Shown one piece after another: positions 1 to 7,286 of a DNA stretch of 64,000 nt. The DNA comes from Candidatus Gracilibacteria bacterium (GTDB taxonomy: Bacteria; Patescibacteriota; Gracilibacteria; UBA1369; UBA12473), in contig JBAZZS010000001.1 in NCBI GenBank assembly GCA_041658685.1, positions 1 through 64,000 on the forward strand, written 5' to 3'. The notes below the pieces were generated by a model. The model was not told the DNA's origin, ran no database searches, and was given only the letters and a program-made list of their open reading frames with translations. Numbering within the stretch: the first letter of the stretch is position 1; each line of letters starts with the position of its first letter. The translations under genes were made by a program, and so were the position numbers.

Positions 1-144
1 GCACTACAGCAGGAAGATTTCTCATGTTTTTTATTCATACACGAGAAAATGACACAAAAAAGAAACTTTTACAGATTTAAAAGAAAATATTCTTCAACCA
101 AGTTTCGTTAACTATCCCGCCCGGGCACACTTTGTCTGATTTTT

Positions 145-753
145 TTACTCTCCCACCACCACTTTCCCGTGTTGAATCCAACGAATCACTTCGGGGTACC
201 ATTTTTTCTCTAGGGTTTGAACCTTATCTTTTAAGGAGTCCGGGGTGTCATCCGGATCCACGGCCACCTCTTTTTGAACCACAATCGGCCCTTCGTCACA
301 CACTTCACTCACAAAGTGGATGGTCATACCCGTGACCTTATCTCCATTTTTGAGTACCTCTTCATGCACATTGAGGTCCATAGCTCCACCGCCGCCATAT
401 TTAGGAAGTAAGGCGGGGTGCACATTCAAGATGCGATTGCGGAAATGATCCACGAACGATTTGGTTAAGATGCGCATATAACCCACCAGCACAATTAGAT
501 CCACCTGATATTTCTCGAGAATTTCCTGCATGCGTTGGTCAAATTCTTCTCTCGTGCGTCCCTTGGTACGCACAAAAATCGCCTTAAACCCTTGTTCGCG
601 TGCCCGCTGCAACGCATAACAGTCTTTTTTATTGGAGAGAACCACGGAAAGTTCGACTCCGGGCAGCTTGTCGGCCTTGAGTTCATCAATAATAGCCTGA
701 AGGTCGGTGCCGCGAGTGGAGGCAAGGACTGCAATTCGAAAAGGTTTTTTCAT
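145..753 (-). CDS. purN: Phosphoribosylglycinamide formyltransferase (GART)
   Basis: PurN transfers a formyl group from 10-formyl-tetrahydrofolate to glycinamide ribonucleotide, the third step of purine synthesis, in the cytosol. The 202-residue protein has the family's usual length. The catalytic triad is visible as N110 and H112 in NVHPALLP and D153 in VCDEGPIV. The N-terminal phosphate loop reads ASTRGTDLQA where most family members have SGxGSNLQ, so it is a divergent version. I chose the start at 753 because MKKPFRIAVLAS begins the first beta strand; an upstream in-frame start at 807 adds 18 residues with no homology to the family. No Shine-Dalgarno is visible. No other purine gene lies nearby. 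Confidence 0.9.
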   Translation of the reverse strand: MKKPFRIAVLASTRGTDLQAIIDELKADKLPGVELSVVLSNKKDCYALQRAREQGFKAIFVRTKGRTREEFDQRMQEILEKYQVDLIVLVGYMRILTKSFVDHFRNRILNVHPALLPKYGGGGAMDLNVHEEVLKNGDKVTGMTIHFVSEVCDEGPIVVQKEVAVDPDDTPDSLKDKVQTLEKKWYPEVIRWIQHGKVVVGE

Positions 754-807
754 AAAAAATAAGTTTAAATTGGATTTAAAAATGCCTTTTTTAAACAGAA
801 AAAGCAA

Positions 808-1059
808 GAAAATAAAACCTGTTTGCAGGTTAAGTCTTTAAATTAGAAAATATCTATCTACTCAACGCCAGGATAATTATTTGACGTAGGCTTAACTCGC
901 GAATACAATAACACGATACGCTGAAATAAAGACAAAAAGAAAAACAAAGTAAGTCAAAACAAAAACAAAACTTTCTCTCGCGTATCAAACCTTCCTAAAA
1001 CGCATAGGAAAAAAAGTTCTTTCACATCACGCTTCAATCGCGTCTCGCCCCTCTTTCCC
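808..1059. other. AT-rich gene-free stretch
   Basis: This stretch is A-rich with short homopolymer runs and has no convincing reading frame, tRNA or repeat. Together with the next feature it forms an 817-base gap between purN and the coiled-coil genes. Confidence 0.5.
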
Positions 1060-1425
1060 TCCATCCGTCTTTATATGACGACCGGAGGCGATAAAGCGGA
1101 GGCGGAGAACTCGGGACAACAGAATCTATTTTCAGGAAATGTCCCTATTTCTCCCTTTCCGCTTTGTGATGGGAGTCCCCTTGACCAGGGAACCCCGACA
1201 CTTCAATAGCTTGGTGTTTCCGTCGATTTGACCCGTAAGGTGCTCAACACGGACGCACACTAAACAAGCGGCTATGGTCAGGCCTATATACTGAACCAAA
1301 GCACAGCGGAAATAAGGAAGGGTAGGATCACCTTCTCGCCACTCTCTTGGGAACCTCTGAGCAGTAATACAAAAACAAAAATAAACTGCTAATAGAAAGG
1401 GCCTCTTCGGGAGTGGCCTTTCTGT
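1060..1425. ncRNA. Unassigned structured RNA candidate
   Basis: Inside the AT-rich gap this block is clearly richer in G and C and can fold into several local hairpins. Examples are GGGACA/TGTCCC around 1113-1146, CCTTG/CAGGG near 1180, GACAC/GTGTT near 1200, GGTCAG/CTGAACC around 1276-1296 and GAAGG/CCTTC near 1318-1334. It ends in a strong hairpin with a TTCG loop at 1396-1424. No start codon opens a plausible protein on either strand. I compared it by eye with tmRNA, RNase P, SRP and 6S RNA and could not make any of them fit. The strand is not certain; the closing hairpin lacks a long T run on both sides. Confidence 0.4.
1396..1424 (+). terminator. Hairpin ending the RNA candidate
   Basis: AGAAAGG and CTC on the left face GGAG and CCTTTCT on the right around a TTCG tetraloop. 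It is followed by TGTTATAC rather than a clean T run, so it may be a terminator or simply the last hairpin of the RNA. Confidence 0.4.
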
Positions 1426-1624
1426 TATACGGGAAAATTATCGCACACGATTTCGTGTGTATTTTTTTTGCACATTTTTAATCTTTTATTCATGAAATTT
1501 TAATGAACCGTAGACGCCGCATAAAAACAAGAATTTAGACAAGTTGAAATGGCATAAAAATCCTTGACCCTGCACATTAAAAAACTTACGATTCAAGGCC
1601 CACGATTCATTTTTAGATTTTCAA

Positions 1625-2056
1625 ATGAAAAGGAGAAACGCTACAACACCGGCAACAAAAAGCGACCTCAGAAGAATGGAGGGAGCGTTTAAAGGAGACC
1701 TCAATAGAATGGAGGGGGCGTTTAAAAGAGATCTCAATAAAATGGAAGGAAGTTTTAAAAAAGATCTTAAGAAAATGGAAGTGAGTTTTCAGAGGAGCCT
1801 TAAAAAGGGATTTAAAGAAAAATTAAAACCAATTTATAAAAAATTGGATGACCATGATAAACAGTTTGAGGTCGTTCATTTAAAGTTGGAATATCATGAT
1901 GAACAATTCGTTAGGATTTTTAGAACATTGGATGAAATGATGGTGATTTTAAAACGGCTCGATGGAAATACCGCTCATTTGAATTATAAAGTTGAGCGCC
2001 ATGAAGAAATGCTTTTAAGTCTCAATGCGAAAGTGGGACTGCCACACTTGGCCTAA
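1625..2056 (+). CDS. Small coiled-coil protein, function unknown
   Basis: I do not recognise a family with a known function. The 143-residue protein is charged and predicted helical throughout, with no signal peptide or membrane segment. Residues 14-55 hold four degenerate 11-residue units of the type RMEGAFKGDLN, a hendecad-like coiled-coil pattern. The C-terminal half carries a second pattern (LDDHDKQFEVV, LEYHDEQFVRI) and ends in VGLPHLA. The next gene downstream is a shorter paralogue with the same ending. The 11-residue units at the DNA level suggest growth by tandem slippage. There is no close upstream gene, so it probably has its own promoter. Confidence 0.7.
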   Translation: MKRRNATTPATKSDLRRMEGAFKGDLNRMEGAFKRDLNKMEGSFKKDLKKMEVSFQRSLKKGFKEKLKPIYKKLDDHDKQFEVVHLKLEYHDEQFVRIFRTLDEMMVILKRLDGNTAHLNYKVERHEEMLLSLNAKVGLPHLA

Positions 2057-2102
2057 AGTTTGCAACAGAATTAACTTTTCAGGAATTTTTTATTCAAAAT
2101 GT

Positions 2103-2432
2103 ATGCCAGCAATAAAGCAAAAATCAGTCTCGAGAAAAAATTCCGTAATAGAGAGTAAAATTGATTTAATTTTGGGGAAACTTGAGAAGCATGATCGAAA
2201 ATTCGAGCGCATCCTTGAAGAATTCGCAGAGCACAAGAGGCTTATGAATACCTTCGTAATTAAAGAGGAATTTTACGAATTTAAAGATGAGGTTTATACG
2301 AAATTAGATGGGGTAATGGCCATTTTGGAACGATGGGATCAAGAAAGAGTCTGCACAAACCACGCCATTGATCGACATGAAACCATGCTCGTCAGCCTCA
2401 ATACGAAAGTGGGTTTGCCACACTTGGCTTAG
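2103..2432 (+). CDS. Small coiled-coil protein, paralogue of the preceding gene
   Basis: This 109-residue helical protein matches the C-terminal half of the gene ending at 2056: LEKHDRKFERI and the tail RHETMLVSLNTKVGLPHLA align with RHEEMLLSLNAKVGLPHLA. It lacks the 11-residue tandem units of its neighbour, so either those were gained there or lost here. I chose the ATG at 2103, 46 bases after the previous stop; an in-frame ATG at 2025 would overlap the upstream gene and add residues unlike the paralogue. It ends 12 bases from the convergent enolase gene. Function unknown. Confidence 0.65.
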   Translation: MPAIKQKSVSRKNSVIESKIDLILGKLEKHDRKFERILEEFAEHKRLMNTFVIKEEFYEFKDEVYTKLDGVMAILERWDQERVCTNHAIDRHETMLVSLNTKVGLPHLA

Positions 2433-2444
2433 CACGTAAAGGAT

Positions 2445-3740
2445 TTATTTCATCTGATAAAACGCCTTTTTCCCAATGTAAAAAGCGTCTTTTCCCAGTT
2501 CTTCTTCAATGCGCAAAAGTTGATTGTACTTGGCGATGCGTTCGGTGCGACACAGAGAGCCGGTTTTGATTTGGCCGGTTTCCAGGGCCACCACCAAGTC
2601 CGCAATCGTGGTGTCTTCGGTTTCCCCGGAGCGATGCGAAACCACGGCGGTCCAATTGGAGGCGTGCGCCAGTAAAATCGCATTCATGGTTTCACTCAAC
2701 GTTCCAATCTGATTGAGTTTGATGAGAATGGAGTTGGCGGTGCTTTCATTGATCCCGCGTTGCAGTTTTTTAACATTGGTAACTAAAAGATCGTCTCCTA
2801 CAATTTGAATTTTTTTCCCCAAACGAGAAGTGAGAGATTGCCATGCCTTCCAGTCGTTTTGATCGAGCCCATCTTCAAGGGTCAGAATCGGATATTTTTT
2901 CACCCAACCTTCATAAAAATCCACCATTTGTGCCGAAGAAAGCACCTCGGGTTTACCATTCACCTTAATATGATAGCCATCTTTTCCATGAAATTCGGAT
3001 GCCGCGGCATCTACTCCGAGATAAATGTCTTTCCCGGGTTTATATCCCGCTTTTTCAATGGCTTTTAAAATATAGTCAAACGCGGCTTCATTGTGCGGCA
3101 AATTAGGGGCAAAACCTCCTTCATCCCCAACCGCTGTTCCCAATTCTTCATCGTGGAGAATTTTTTTAAGAGAGTGAAACGTCTCAGCTCCCATGCGAAG
3201 CGCCTCTGCAAACGTAGGGGCACTCACCGGCAAAATCATAAATTCCTGGATATCGAGCCCGCTGTCCGCGTGTTTTCCTCCATTCATGATGTTCATCATC
3301 GGCACAGGCAAAACATGCGCTTTTGCATTCCAATATTTAAATAGACTGACGTCTTTTTCATCCGCTGCCGCACGCGCATTGGCCATCGAAATTCCAAGAA
3401 TTGCATTAGCCCCAAGTCGACCTTTATTTTCCGTCCCATCGAGTTCAATCATTTTGGAATCGAGCGCGTTTTGATCCATTGTATCCATGCCTTTTACCGC
3501 AGTATTGAGCTCTTTATTTACGTTTTTGACCGCGTTCAAAACTCCTTTTCCAAGATAGCGTTTGGGGTCGTTGTCGCGGAGCTCTACCGCTTCGTGTTCA
3601 CCGGTGGAAGCGCCGCTGGGCACCATGGCGCGGCCGTGATAGGTTCTCCCGTTTTTTTCAGCAAAAAGCTCGACTTCGATGGTTGGATTTCCGCGGGAAT
3701 CAAGAATTTCACGGGCAAGCACGCGTTGAATAATGGCCAT
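2445..3740 (-). CDS. eno: Enolase
   Basis: Enolase converts 2-phosphoglycerate to phosphoenolpyruvate in glycolysis, with Mg2+ bound in a TIM-barrel active site. The 431-residue protein has the normal bacterial length and is collinear from the N-terminal REILDSRGNPT motif through the flexible loop PSGASTGEHEAVEL, the metal-binding VGDEGGFAPN segment and the C-terminal signature SHRSGETEDTTIADL with its catalytic histidine. The usual EDGL motif is present as LEDGLDQNDW. The gene is single, convergent with the coiled-coil genes and divergent from the metallo-beta-lactamase-fold gene. Its presence shows that lower glycolysis is kept. Confidence 0.98.
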   Translation of the reverse strand: MAIIQRVLAREILDSRGNPTIEVELFAEKNGRTYHGRAMVPSGASTGEHEAVELRDNDPKRYLGKGVLNAVKNVNKELNTAVKGMDTMDQNALDSKMIELDGTENKGRLGANAILGISMANARAAADEKDVSLFKYWNAKAHVLPVPMMNIMNGGKHADSGLDIQEFMILPVSAPTFAEALRMGAETFHSLKKILHDEELGTAVGDEGGFAPNLPHNEAAFDYILKAIEKAGYKPGKDIYLGVDAAASEFHGKDGYHIKVNGKPEVLSSAQMVDFYEGWVKKYPILTLEDGLDQNDWKAWQSLTSRLGKKIQIVGDDLLVTNVKKLQRGINESTANSILIKLNQIGTLSETMNAILLAHASNWTAVVSHRSGETEDTTIADLVVALETGQIKTGSLCRTERIAKYNQLLRIEEELGKDAFYIGKKAFYQMK

Positions 3741-3799
3741 ATCGGGGGAGGATAAAAAATAGGAGAGAAGATGGGAAAAATAAATTTTTCTTCCTGATC

Positions 3800-3805
3800 A
3801 GTATA
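3800..3805 (-). promoter_or_regulatory. Extended -10 promoter of eno
   Basis: Read on the minus strand, TGTTATACT is an extended -10 element about 60 bases upstream of the enolase start. No good -35 is visible at the usual distance. Confidence 0.5.
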
Positions 3806-3857
3806 ACATAAATAGACTCGTTTTTGCATTCTTAAAATTTGCGCCAGCGGTTTGATG

Positions 3858-3879
3858 TGCTAGAATAAGCCGGCTTATT
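3858..3879 (+). promoter_or_regulatory. Extended -10 promoter with overlapping 16-bp palindrome
   Basis: TGCTAGAAT (3858-3866) is an extended -10 that would start transcription near 3873, 27 bases before the next gene. A perfect 16-bp palindrome with arms AATAAGCC and GGCTTATT covers 3864-3879, across the end of the -10 and the expected start point. That is where an operator for a dimeric repressor would sit. Confidence 0.45.
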
Positions 3880-3899
3880 TAAGATTATAAAAAACTCCT

Positions 3900-4559
3900 A
3901 TGGAAATCATTTGGCACGGTCAATCTTGTTTCACCATCAAAGGTTCTTCCGCCACATTAGTGACGGATCCCTACAGCGCAGCAAACGGTTTAACTCCACC
4001 TAAATTCAAGGCGGATATCGTAACCGTGAGTCATGCGCATGAAAATCATAACAATGTGGCCGGAGTCGAAGGAGAAAACGTGAAGGTTTTCGATTGGCCC
4101 GGAGAATATGAGTCCAAAGAAGTCATGATCACATGTCTTGAGATCTCTCGTTTTTTAAAGCCCGAAGAGAAAACAGACCTCAAACGTTCGCAACTTTTAG
4201 TCACGCATATAGAAATGGATGGCATTAAAATTTGTCATTTGGGAGGGTTGGAAAAGCGCTTGACCGGAGAAATGATCGAAGCCATCGGGGATGTGGATGT
4301 TTTGCTTCTTCCCGTGGGCGGAGGGGATATGATTGGAGCCAAGACCGCGCACGAAGTGATTGAGCAAGTGGAACCGAGAATTGTGATCCCAATGCACTAT
4401 AAAATCGACGGATTGAAAGAAGCGATCGAACCGTTGGATGTTTTTATCAAGGAAATGGGAATTCATGTGGAGCCCACCGAAAAATGGGGGATCAAAAATC
4501 GCAAAGAAATGCCGGAAGAAACTACGGGCTATGTGATCTTGATGCCGCAATTGGGCTAA
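3900..4559 (+). CDS. Metallo-beta-lactamase-fold hydrolase
   Basis: The 219-residue protein belongs to the metallo-beta-lactamase superfamily, in the small MBL-fold branch that includes UlaG-like and UPF0173 proteins. The N-terminal strand reads IIWHGQSCFTIKG and the metal motif appears as SHAHENHNN at about residues 44-52. Later histidines lie in CHLGG and MHYKID. The canonical motif is HxHxDH; here the aspartate, normally a ligand of the second metal, is asparagine. It may therefore bind one metal, or have lost hydrolase activity. The substrate cannot be told from sequence. It is probably a single-gene transcript, with a tRNA-Arg following on the same strand. Confidence 0.8.
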   Translation: MEIIWHGQSCFTIKGSSATLVTDPYSAANGLTPPKFKADIVTVSHAHENHNNVAGVEGENVKVFDWPGEYESKEVMITCLEISRFLKPEEKTDLKRSQLLVTHIEMDGIKICHLGGLEKRLTGEMIEAIGDVDVLLLPVGGGDMIGAKTAHEVIEQVEPRIVIPMHYKIDGLKEAIEPLDVFIKEMGIHVEPTEKWGIKNRKEMPEETTGYVILMPQLG

Positions 4560-4561
4560 TA

Positions 4562-4584
4562 GGCACGGAGCGAAGCGAAGTGCC
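4562..4584. repeat. Dispersed hairpin repeat, copy a
   Basis: Arms GGCAC and GTGCC enclose GGAGCGAAGCGAA, followed by CGCATTTTG. This is the clearest intergenic copy of a family found at least eight times in the window. It lies right after the metallo-beta-lactamase-fold gene. Confidence 0.75.
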
Positions 4585-4647
4585 GCATTTTGAATTTTTC
4601 CCCGTATTTTTTTTGAATTTCAGTTTTTCCTAAGAGATCTTTTGCCG

Positions 4648-4653
4648 TAGAAT
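4648..4653 (+). promoter_or_regulatory. -10 element of tRNA-Arg
   Basis: TAGAAT lies 11 bases before the tRNA 5' end, giving a transcription start a few bases ahead of it. The -35 region is not obvious. Confidence 0.4.
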
Positions 4654-4664
4654 ATATAAAGATT

Positions 4665-4739
4665 GCTCTCGTAGTTCAATGGATAGAACAAGGCACTCCT
4701 AAGGCTTAGATGCAGGTCCGATTCCTGCCGAGGGCACCA
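4665..4739 (+). tRNA. tRNA-Arg (anticodon CCT)
   Basis: The 75-base cloverleaf has acceptor arms GCTCTCG and CGAGGGC, D-arm GTTC/GAAC, anticodon loop CTCCTAA with CCT at 4698-4700, and T-arm GCAGG/CCTGC around TCCGATT. The 3' ACCA is encoded. The last pair of the anticodon stem is an A-G mismatch. It reads AGG codons. Confidence 0.93.
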
Positions 4740-4740
4740 G

Positions 4741-4762
4741 AAAAAATGCGAAGCATTTTTTC
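4741..4762 (+). terminator. Terminator after tRNA-Arg
   Basis: AAAAAATGC and GCATTTTTT pair across a GAA loop and end in a T run, directly after the tRNA CCA. Confidence 0.8.
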
Positions 4763-4810
4763 TCTTCATTTTCTAGCATTTTGTATTTTTTTATCCTTTA
4801 TTTCCTCACT

Positions 4811-5716
4811 ATGCCTCTCAAAAAATCCCCCAAGCCGGTTGCGCCCCAAAAGGTGGAAAAAACCAAAAAAGTTGGCTTTTTAAAAGCCATTCCAGCCTCG
4901 ATTTATTCCCCTAAGTTTTACGCCACAATCCCTCAGCGTTCATTTTGGAAAGCGTTCAGGTATTTTTTAGGAGTTTTAACGTTGATCCTATTTATTTTAT
5001 TGGCCGTGGGTGGAGTTTTCGTGATGAAATATAAAAATGAAGCCATTGCAAAATTTCGAAGCATTCCGGAAAATTATCCTCAAGATTTGGTGCTCACCAT
5101 GCAAGGAGGGAAATTTTCCACCAATGCCCCCGAGCCGTTTTTCGTTCCGATCCCGGAATCATGGGGGGACTTAAGTGTCGCGGGGACGGATATGAAAAAT
5201 TTAATTGTGATCGATACAAAAACGCCTTTTGACATTCCTACAATGGAAAAATACGCAACCTTTATTTGGATGGGAGAAACCAGCGTTTTCGTGAAAAGCG
5301 AACAAGAGGTAAAAATTTATGACCTTTCAACCATGCCTGACGGGCAAGTGACGAAAGAGATGATCGGCGTGATGTGGTTGTCTCTTGAAAACACATTGAA
5401 GCCTTTCGTTATCGTCGCTGCGATTGGAGGAGTGATCGGCTATTATCTTGCCATGATTGCCTTGGAAATGATTTATCTTCTTTTCTTTGCATTATTGGCG
5501 GTGATTTTAGCGGCGATTTTAGGAACGAAATTGACGTATGGAGATTGCTACAAAATGGGTTTTCATATTTTAACCGTGAGTTTCCTCCTTTCCTTTGTGA
5601 TTCGATTGACGCAAACGTGGACTCATTTCAGCGGGTTTATATTGCTTCCGACCCTTGTGATGTTATTGATGTTGGGAGCGAATTTATGGGAAGCCAAGAG
5701 ACAAAAATTGCTTTAA
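4811..5716 (+). CDS. DUF1189-like integral membrane protein
   Basis: This 301-residue membrane protein resembles the DUF1189 family, whose function is unknown. A lysine- and proline-rich cytoplasmic start is followed by a segment typical of the family (FWKAFRYFLGVLTLILFILLAVGGVF), a periplasm-side domain of about 140 residues and four closely spaced C-terminal membrane helices. I prefer the ATG at 4811 (MPLKKSPKP); an in-frame ATG at 4781 sits inside the tail of the tRNA terminator region. The gene is alone between the tRNA and a very short gene, with no hint of its role from context. Confidence 0.75.
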   Translation: MPLKKSPKPVAPQKVEKTKKVGFLKAIPASIYSPKFYATIPQRSFWKAFRYFLGVLTLILFILLAVGGVFVMKYKNEAIAKFRSIPENYPQDLVLTMQGGKFSTNAPEPFFVPIPESWGDLSVAGTDMKNLIVIDTKTPFDIPTMEKYATFIWMGETSVFVKSEQEVKIYDLSTMPDGQVTKEMIGVMWLSLENTLKPFVIVAAIGGVIGYYLAMIALEMIYLLFFALLAVILAAILGTKLTYGDCYKMGFHILTVSFLLSFVIRLTQTWTHFSGFILLPTLVMLLMLGANLWEAKRQKLL

Positions 5717-5819
5717 AACATTTTAAAAAAGATGCGTCAACGGGAAAGCATTGACGGTGAGTGTTTGCTCACCTAATATAGGTGAGGATAAGCTCACTTC
5801 TATCTTTAACTCTCTCGTT

Positions 5820-5990
5820 ATGAAAACTTTTTTCATCCTGTATTGGGGCACTTTGCTCATGGGATATTTAACCTATCGTTCTTATACCCATTATTATCGT
5901 CGTTCGATTTTACGACGGATTTATGCCGAGCGACACAAGAGTCGATTGAAAGCACTCAATGGAAGGAATCAAATGACGCTTTTTTCTTGA
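5820..5990 (+). CDS. Possible small membrane protein
   Basis: This 56-residue frame starts MKTFFILYWGTLLMGYLTY, one hydrophobic helix, and is followed by a strongly basic tail (HYYRRSILRRIYAERHKSR). That is the shape of a small single-span membrane protein. The frame can be extended upstream to 5751, but the segment before 5820 looks non-coding. I recognise no family. It is a marginal call because the frame is short. Confidence 0.4.
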   Translation: MKTFFILYWGTLLMGYLTYRSYTHYYRRSILRRIYAERHKSRLKALNGRNQMTLFS

Positions 5991-6025
5991 TTTAAATTTT
6001 ATTTTAGCGCTGTCATGGTGAGTAC

Positions 6026-6046
6026 GCACAGAGCGAAGCGAAGTGC
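6026..6046. repeat. Dispersed hairpin repeat, copy b
   Basis: GCAC and GTGC arms enclose AGAGCGAAGCGAA, followed by GCTCCCCCCGCATTCC. It sits in the spacer upstream of lexA. Confidence 0.7.
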
Positions 6047-6118
6047 GCTCCCCCCGCATTCCATCCCCCTCGAACCATACAGCGCTTTTCTTCCTTTTTA
6101 TCCTTTAAAATTTCATTT

Positions 6119-6742
6119 ATGGACAATGCCCTAACAGAAAAACAAGCTCAACTTTTGGCTTTTATTGAGCAATATCAATGGGAGCATGGATCGTCTCCAA
6201 CCTTGAGGGAGATGAGGGAAAAATTCGGAGTGAGCTCGGACAACAGTATTTTAAAACACCTAACCGCCTTAAAAGAAAAAGGGAAAATTCAAAAAGACGA
6301 TACTCCACGCGGGATTAAGCTTTTGGATAAAATTCGAGGACAATTGGATGCTGCGGCAAATATTGTAAATGTCCCGTTGCTGGGCGCGATCCCGGCCGGA
6401 GGACCGGTGATGGCGGAACAAAACATTTTGGGCACTTTTGAAATGGGAAAGGGCTTGATGAATGTGGGGGATGGCTATTTTTTATTAAAAGTGACGGGAA
6501 ACAGCATGATCAATGCCGGAATTCATGAAGGGGATATGGTGCTGGTGGCTCCAAGACAAGAGCCAAGGAATGACGACATCGTGGTGGCCTTGGTGGACGG
6601 AGAAAATACAGTAAAACGTTATAAAAAAGCCAAAGGAGGACAATTTTATCTCCATCCCGAAAATCCGGATTATGAGGATATTTATCCGGAACAAACCCTG
6701 GAGATCCAGGGCGTGGTGACCGGGCTGGTGAGAAATTATTAA
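6119..6742 (+). CDS. lexA: LexA repressor
   Basis: LexA represses DNA-damage genes and cleaves itself when RecA filaments form. The 207-residue protein has the usual two parts. Residues 1-70 form the winged helix (LTEKQAQLLAFIEQY, SPTLREMREKFGVSS). The C-terminal S24 peptidase domain has the cleavage bond A93-G94 in AIPAGGPV, the nucleophile S129 in GNSMINAGI and the general base K166 in TVKRY. All residues needed for self-cleavage are present. I could not find a clear two-fold operator of the E. coli or Bacillus type in its own promoter region, nor in front of uvrA. It is a single gene. Confidence 0.96.
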   Translation: MDNALTEKQAQLLAFIEQYQWEHGSSPTLREMREKFGVSSDNSILKHLTALKEKGKIQKDDTPRGIKLLDKIRGQLDAAANIVNVPLLGAIPAGGPVMAEQNILGTFEMGKGLMNVGDGYFLLKVTGNSMINAGIHEGDMVLVAPRQEPRNDDIVVALVDGENTVKRYKKAKGGQFYLHPENPDYEDIYPEQTLEIQGVVTGLVRNY

Positions 6743-7105
6743 GACACTTTTTTTCTATTTGAAAAAAAAGGACGAGAACCGTAGAATAACGGGGCTTTAA
6801 GACACGGAGCGCAGCGGAGTGTCTGCATCCCGAATTTTCTTCCCAACAAAATTCCGGATTTTCACTTTTACAAGAATAAAGACTTGAAATAAACAGCAAC
6901 TTAAAAGGAAGACAAATGGTTTCCTAGAATGAATTTTCCCCAACTGAGCGACTTACGGGTCTCGTGGGCTAAGGTAAGCATAGTTTAAATTGTTCTTTTA
7001 AAAAATAAGGTGAGGTGAAGAAAAGTTACGCGAAACTTTTCGAGCCGAACATCAGCTGGGAGAGGGTTCCCGCAAGGGAGAACCTTAGGTGCTCCCTTGC
7101 GATTT
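6743..7105. other. Gene-free stretch between lexA and tRNA-Thr
   Basis: It holds a hairpin repeat (6801-6823), two TAGAAT -10-like sites (near 6779 and 6921) and local inverted repeats just before the tRNA. These are GAAAAGTT/AACTTTTC near 7019-7041, and GGTTC/GAACC nested in GGGAG/CTCCC at 7058-7098. The tRNA may be made with a structured 5' leader, or a small RNA may precede it. I see no gene. Confidence 0.4.
6801..6823. repeat. Dispersed hairpin repeat, copy c
   Basis: Arms GACAC and GTGTC enclose GGAGCGCAGCGGA, followed by TGCATCCCG. Relative to copy a, both arms changed together and the pairing is kept. Confidence 0.7.
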
Positions 7106-7180
7106 GCCGGGGTAGCTCAGTGGTAGAGCGACGCACTCGTAACGCGTAGGTCGTGGGTTCAATTCCCATTCCCGGCTCCA
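7106..7180 (+). tRNA. tRNA-Thr (anticodon CGT)
   Basis: The 75-base cloverleaf has acceptor arms GCCGGGG and TCCCGGC, D-arm GCTC/GAGC, anticodon loop CTCGTAA with CGT at 7138-7140, and T-arm GTGGG/CCCAT around TTCAATT. CCA is encoded. The discriminator base is T, so the tRNA ends UCCA; this matters for the T-box of thrS at 28.1-28.3 kb. It reads ACG codons. Confidence 0.95.
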
Positions 7181-7193
7181 GGAAAAAATAAAA

Positions 7194-7209
7194 TGGCTTA
7201 TTTGAGCCA
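7194..7209. repeat. Short inverted repeat after tRNA-Thr
   Basis: TGGCTTA and TGAGCCA arms, followed by AAAAAA. A very similar element (TGGCTTATGTAAGCCA) lies in the leader of the giant surface-protein gene at 56133-56148. Confidence 0.45.
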
Positions 7210-7221
7210 AAAAATAAGGCA

Positions 7222-7245
7222 AAAGTTGTGCCCGGGCACAACTTT
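7222..7245. repeat. Perfect 24-bp palindrome
   Basis: The left arm AAAGTTGTGCCC (7222-7233) and right arm GGGCACAACTTT (7234-7245) are exact reverse complements with no spacer. It lies 42 bases after tRNA-Thr and upstream of the DUF4256-like gene. It could be a protein-binding site or a hairpin; no long T run follows on either strand. Confidence 0.75.
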
Positions 7246-7286
7246 ACGGCATTGCACGCGCATTTTTTTCTGAAATAAAACAACAA

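Noticed and set aside
1318..1340. Resemblance of GTAGGATCACCTTC to the 3' end of 16S rRNA
   Set aside because: Only about 12 bases agree and no other 16S sequence is upstream; I treat it as coincidence.
1060..1425. tmRNA or RNase P RNA
   Set aside because: I found fragments that recall each (an ATCGACGG on the minus strand, a GGAAATAAGGAAGGGTAGG on the plus strand), but no tRNA-like T-arm with CCA end and no P4 pair, so I list it only as an unassigned RNA.
6000..6118. LexA operator upstream of lexA
   Set aside because: CTGT and ACAG occur (6010-6031) but 14 bases apart rather than 8, and they include part of a hairpin repeat; not convincing.
7026..7286. Minus-strand frame across tRNA-Thr
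   Set aside because: It runs through a well-formed tRNA gene and a palindrome, so it is not coding.
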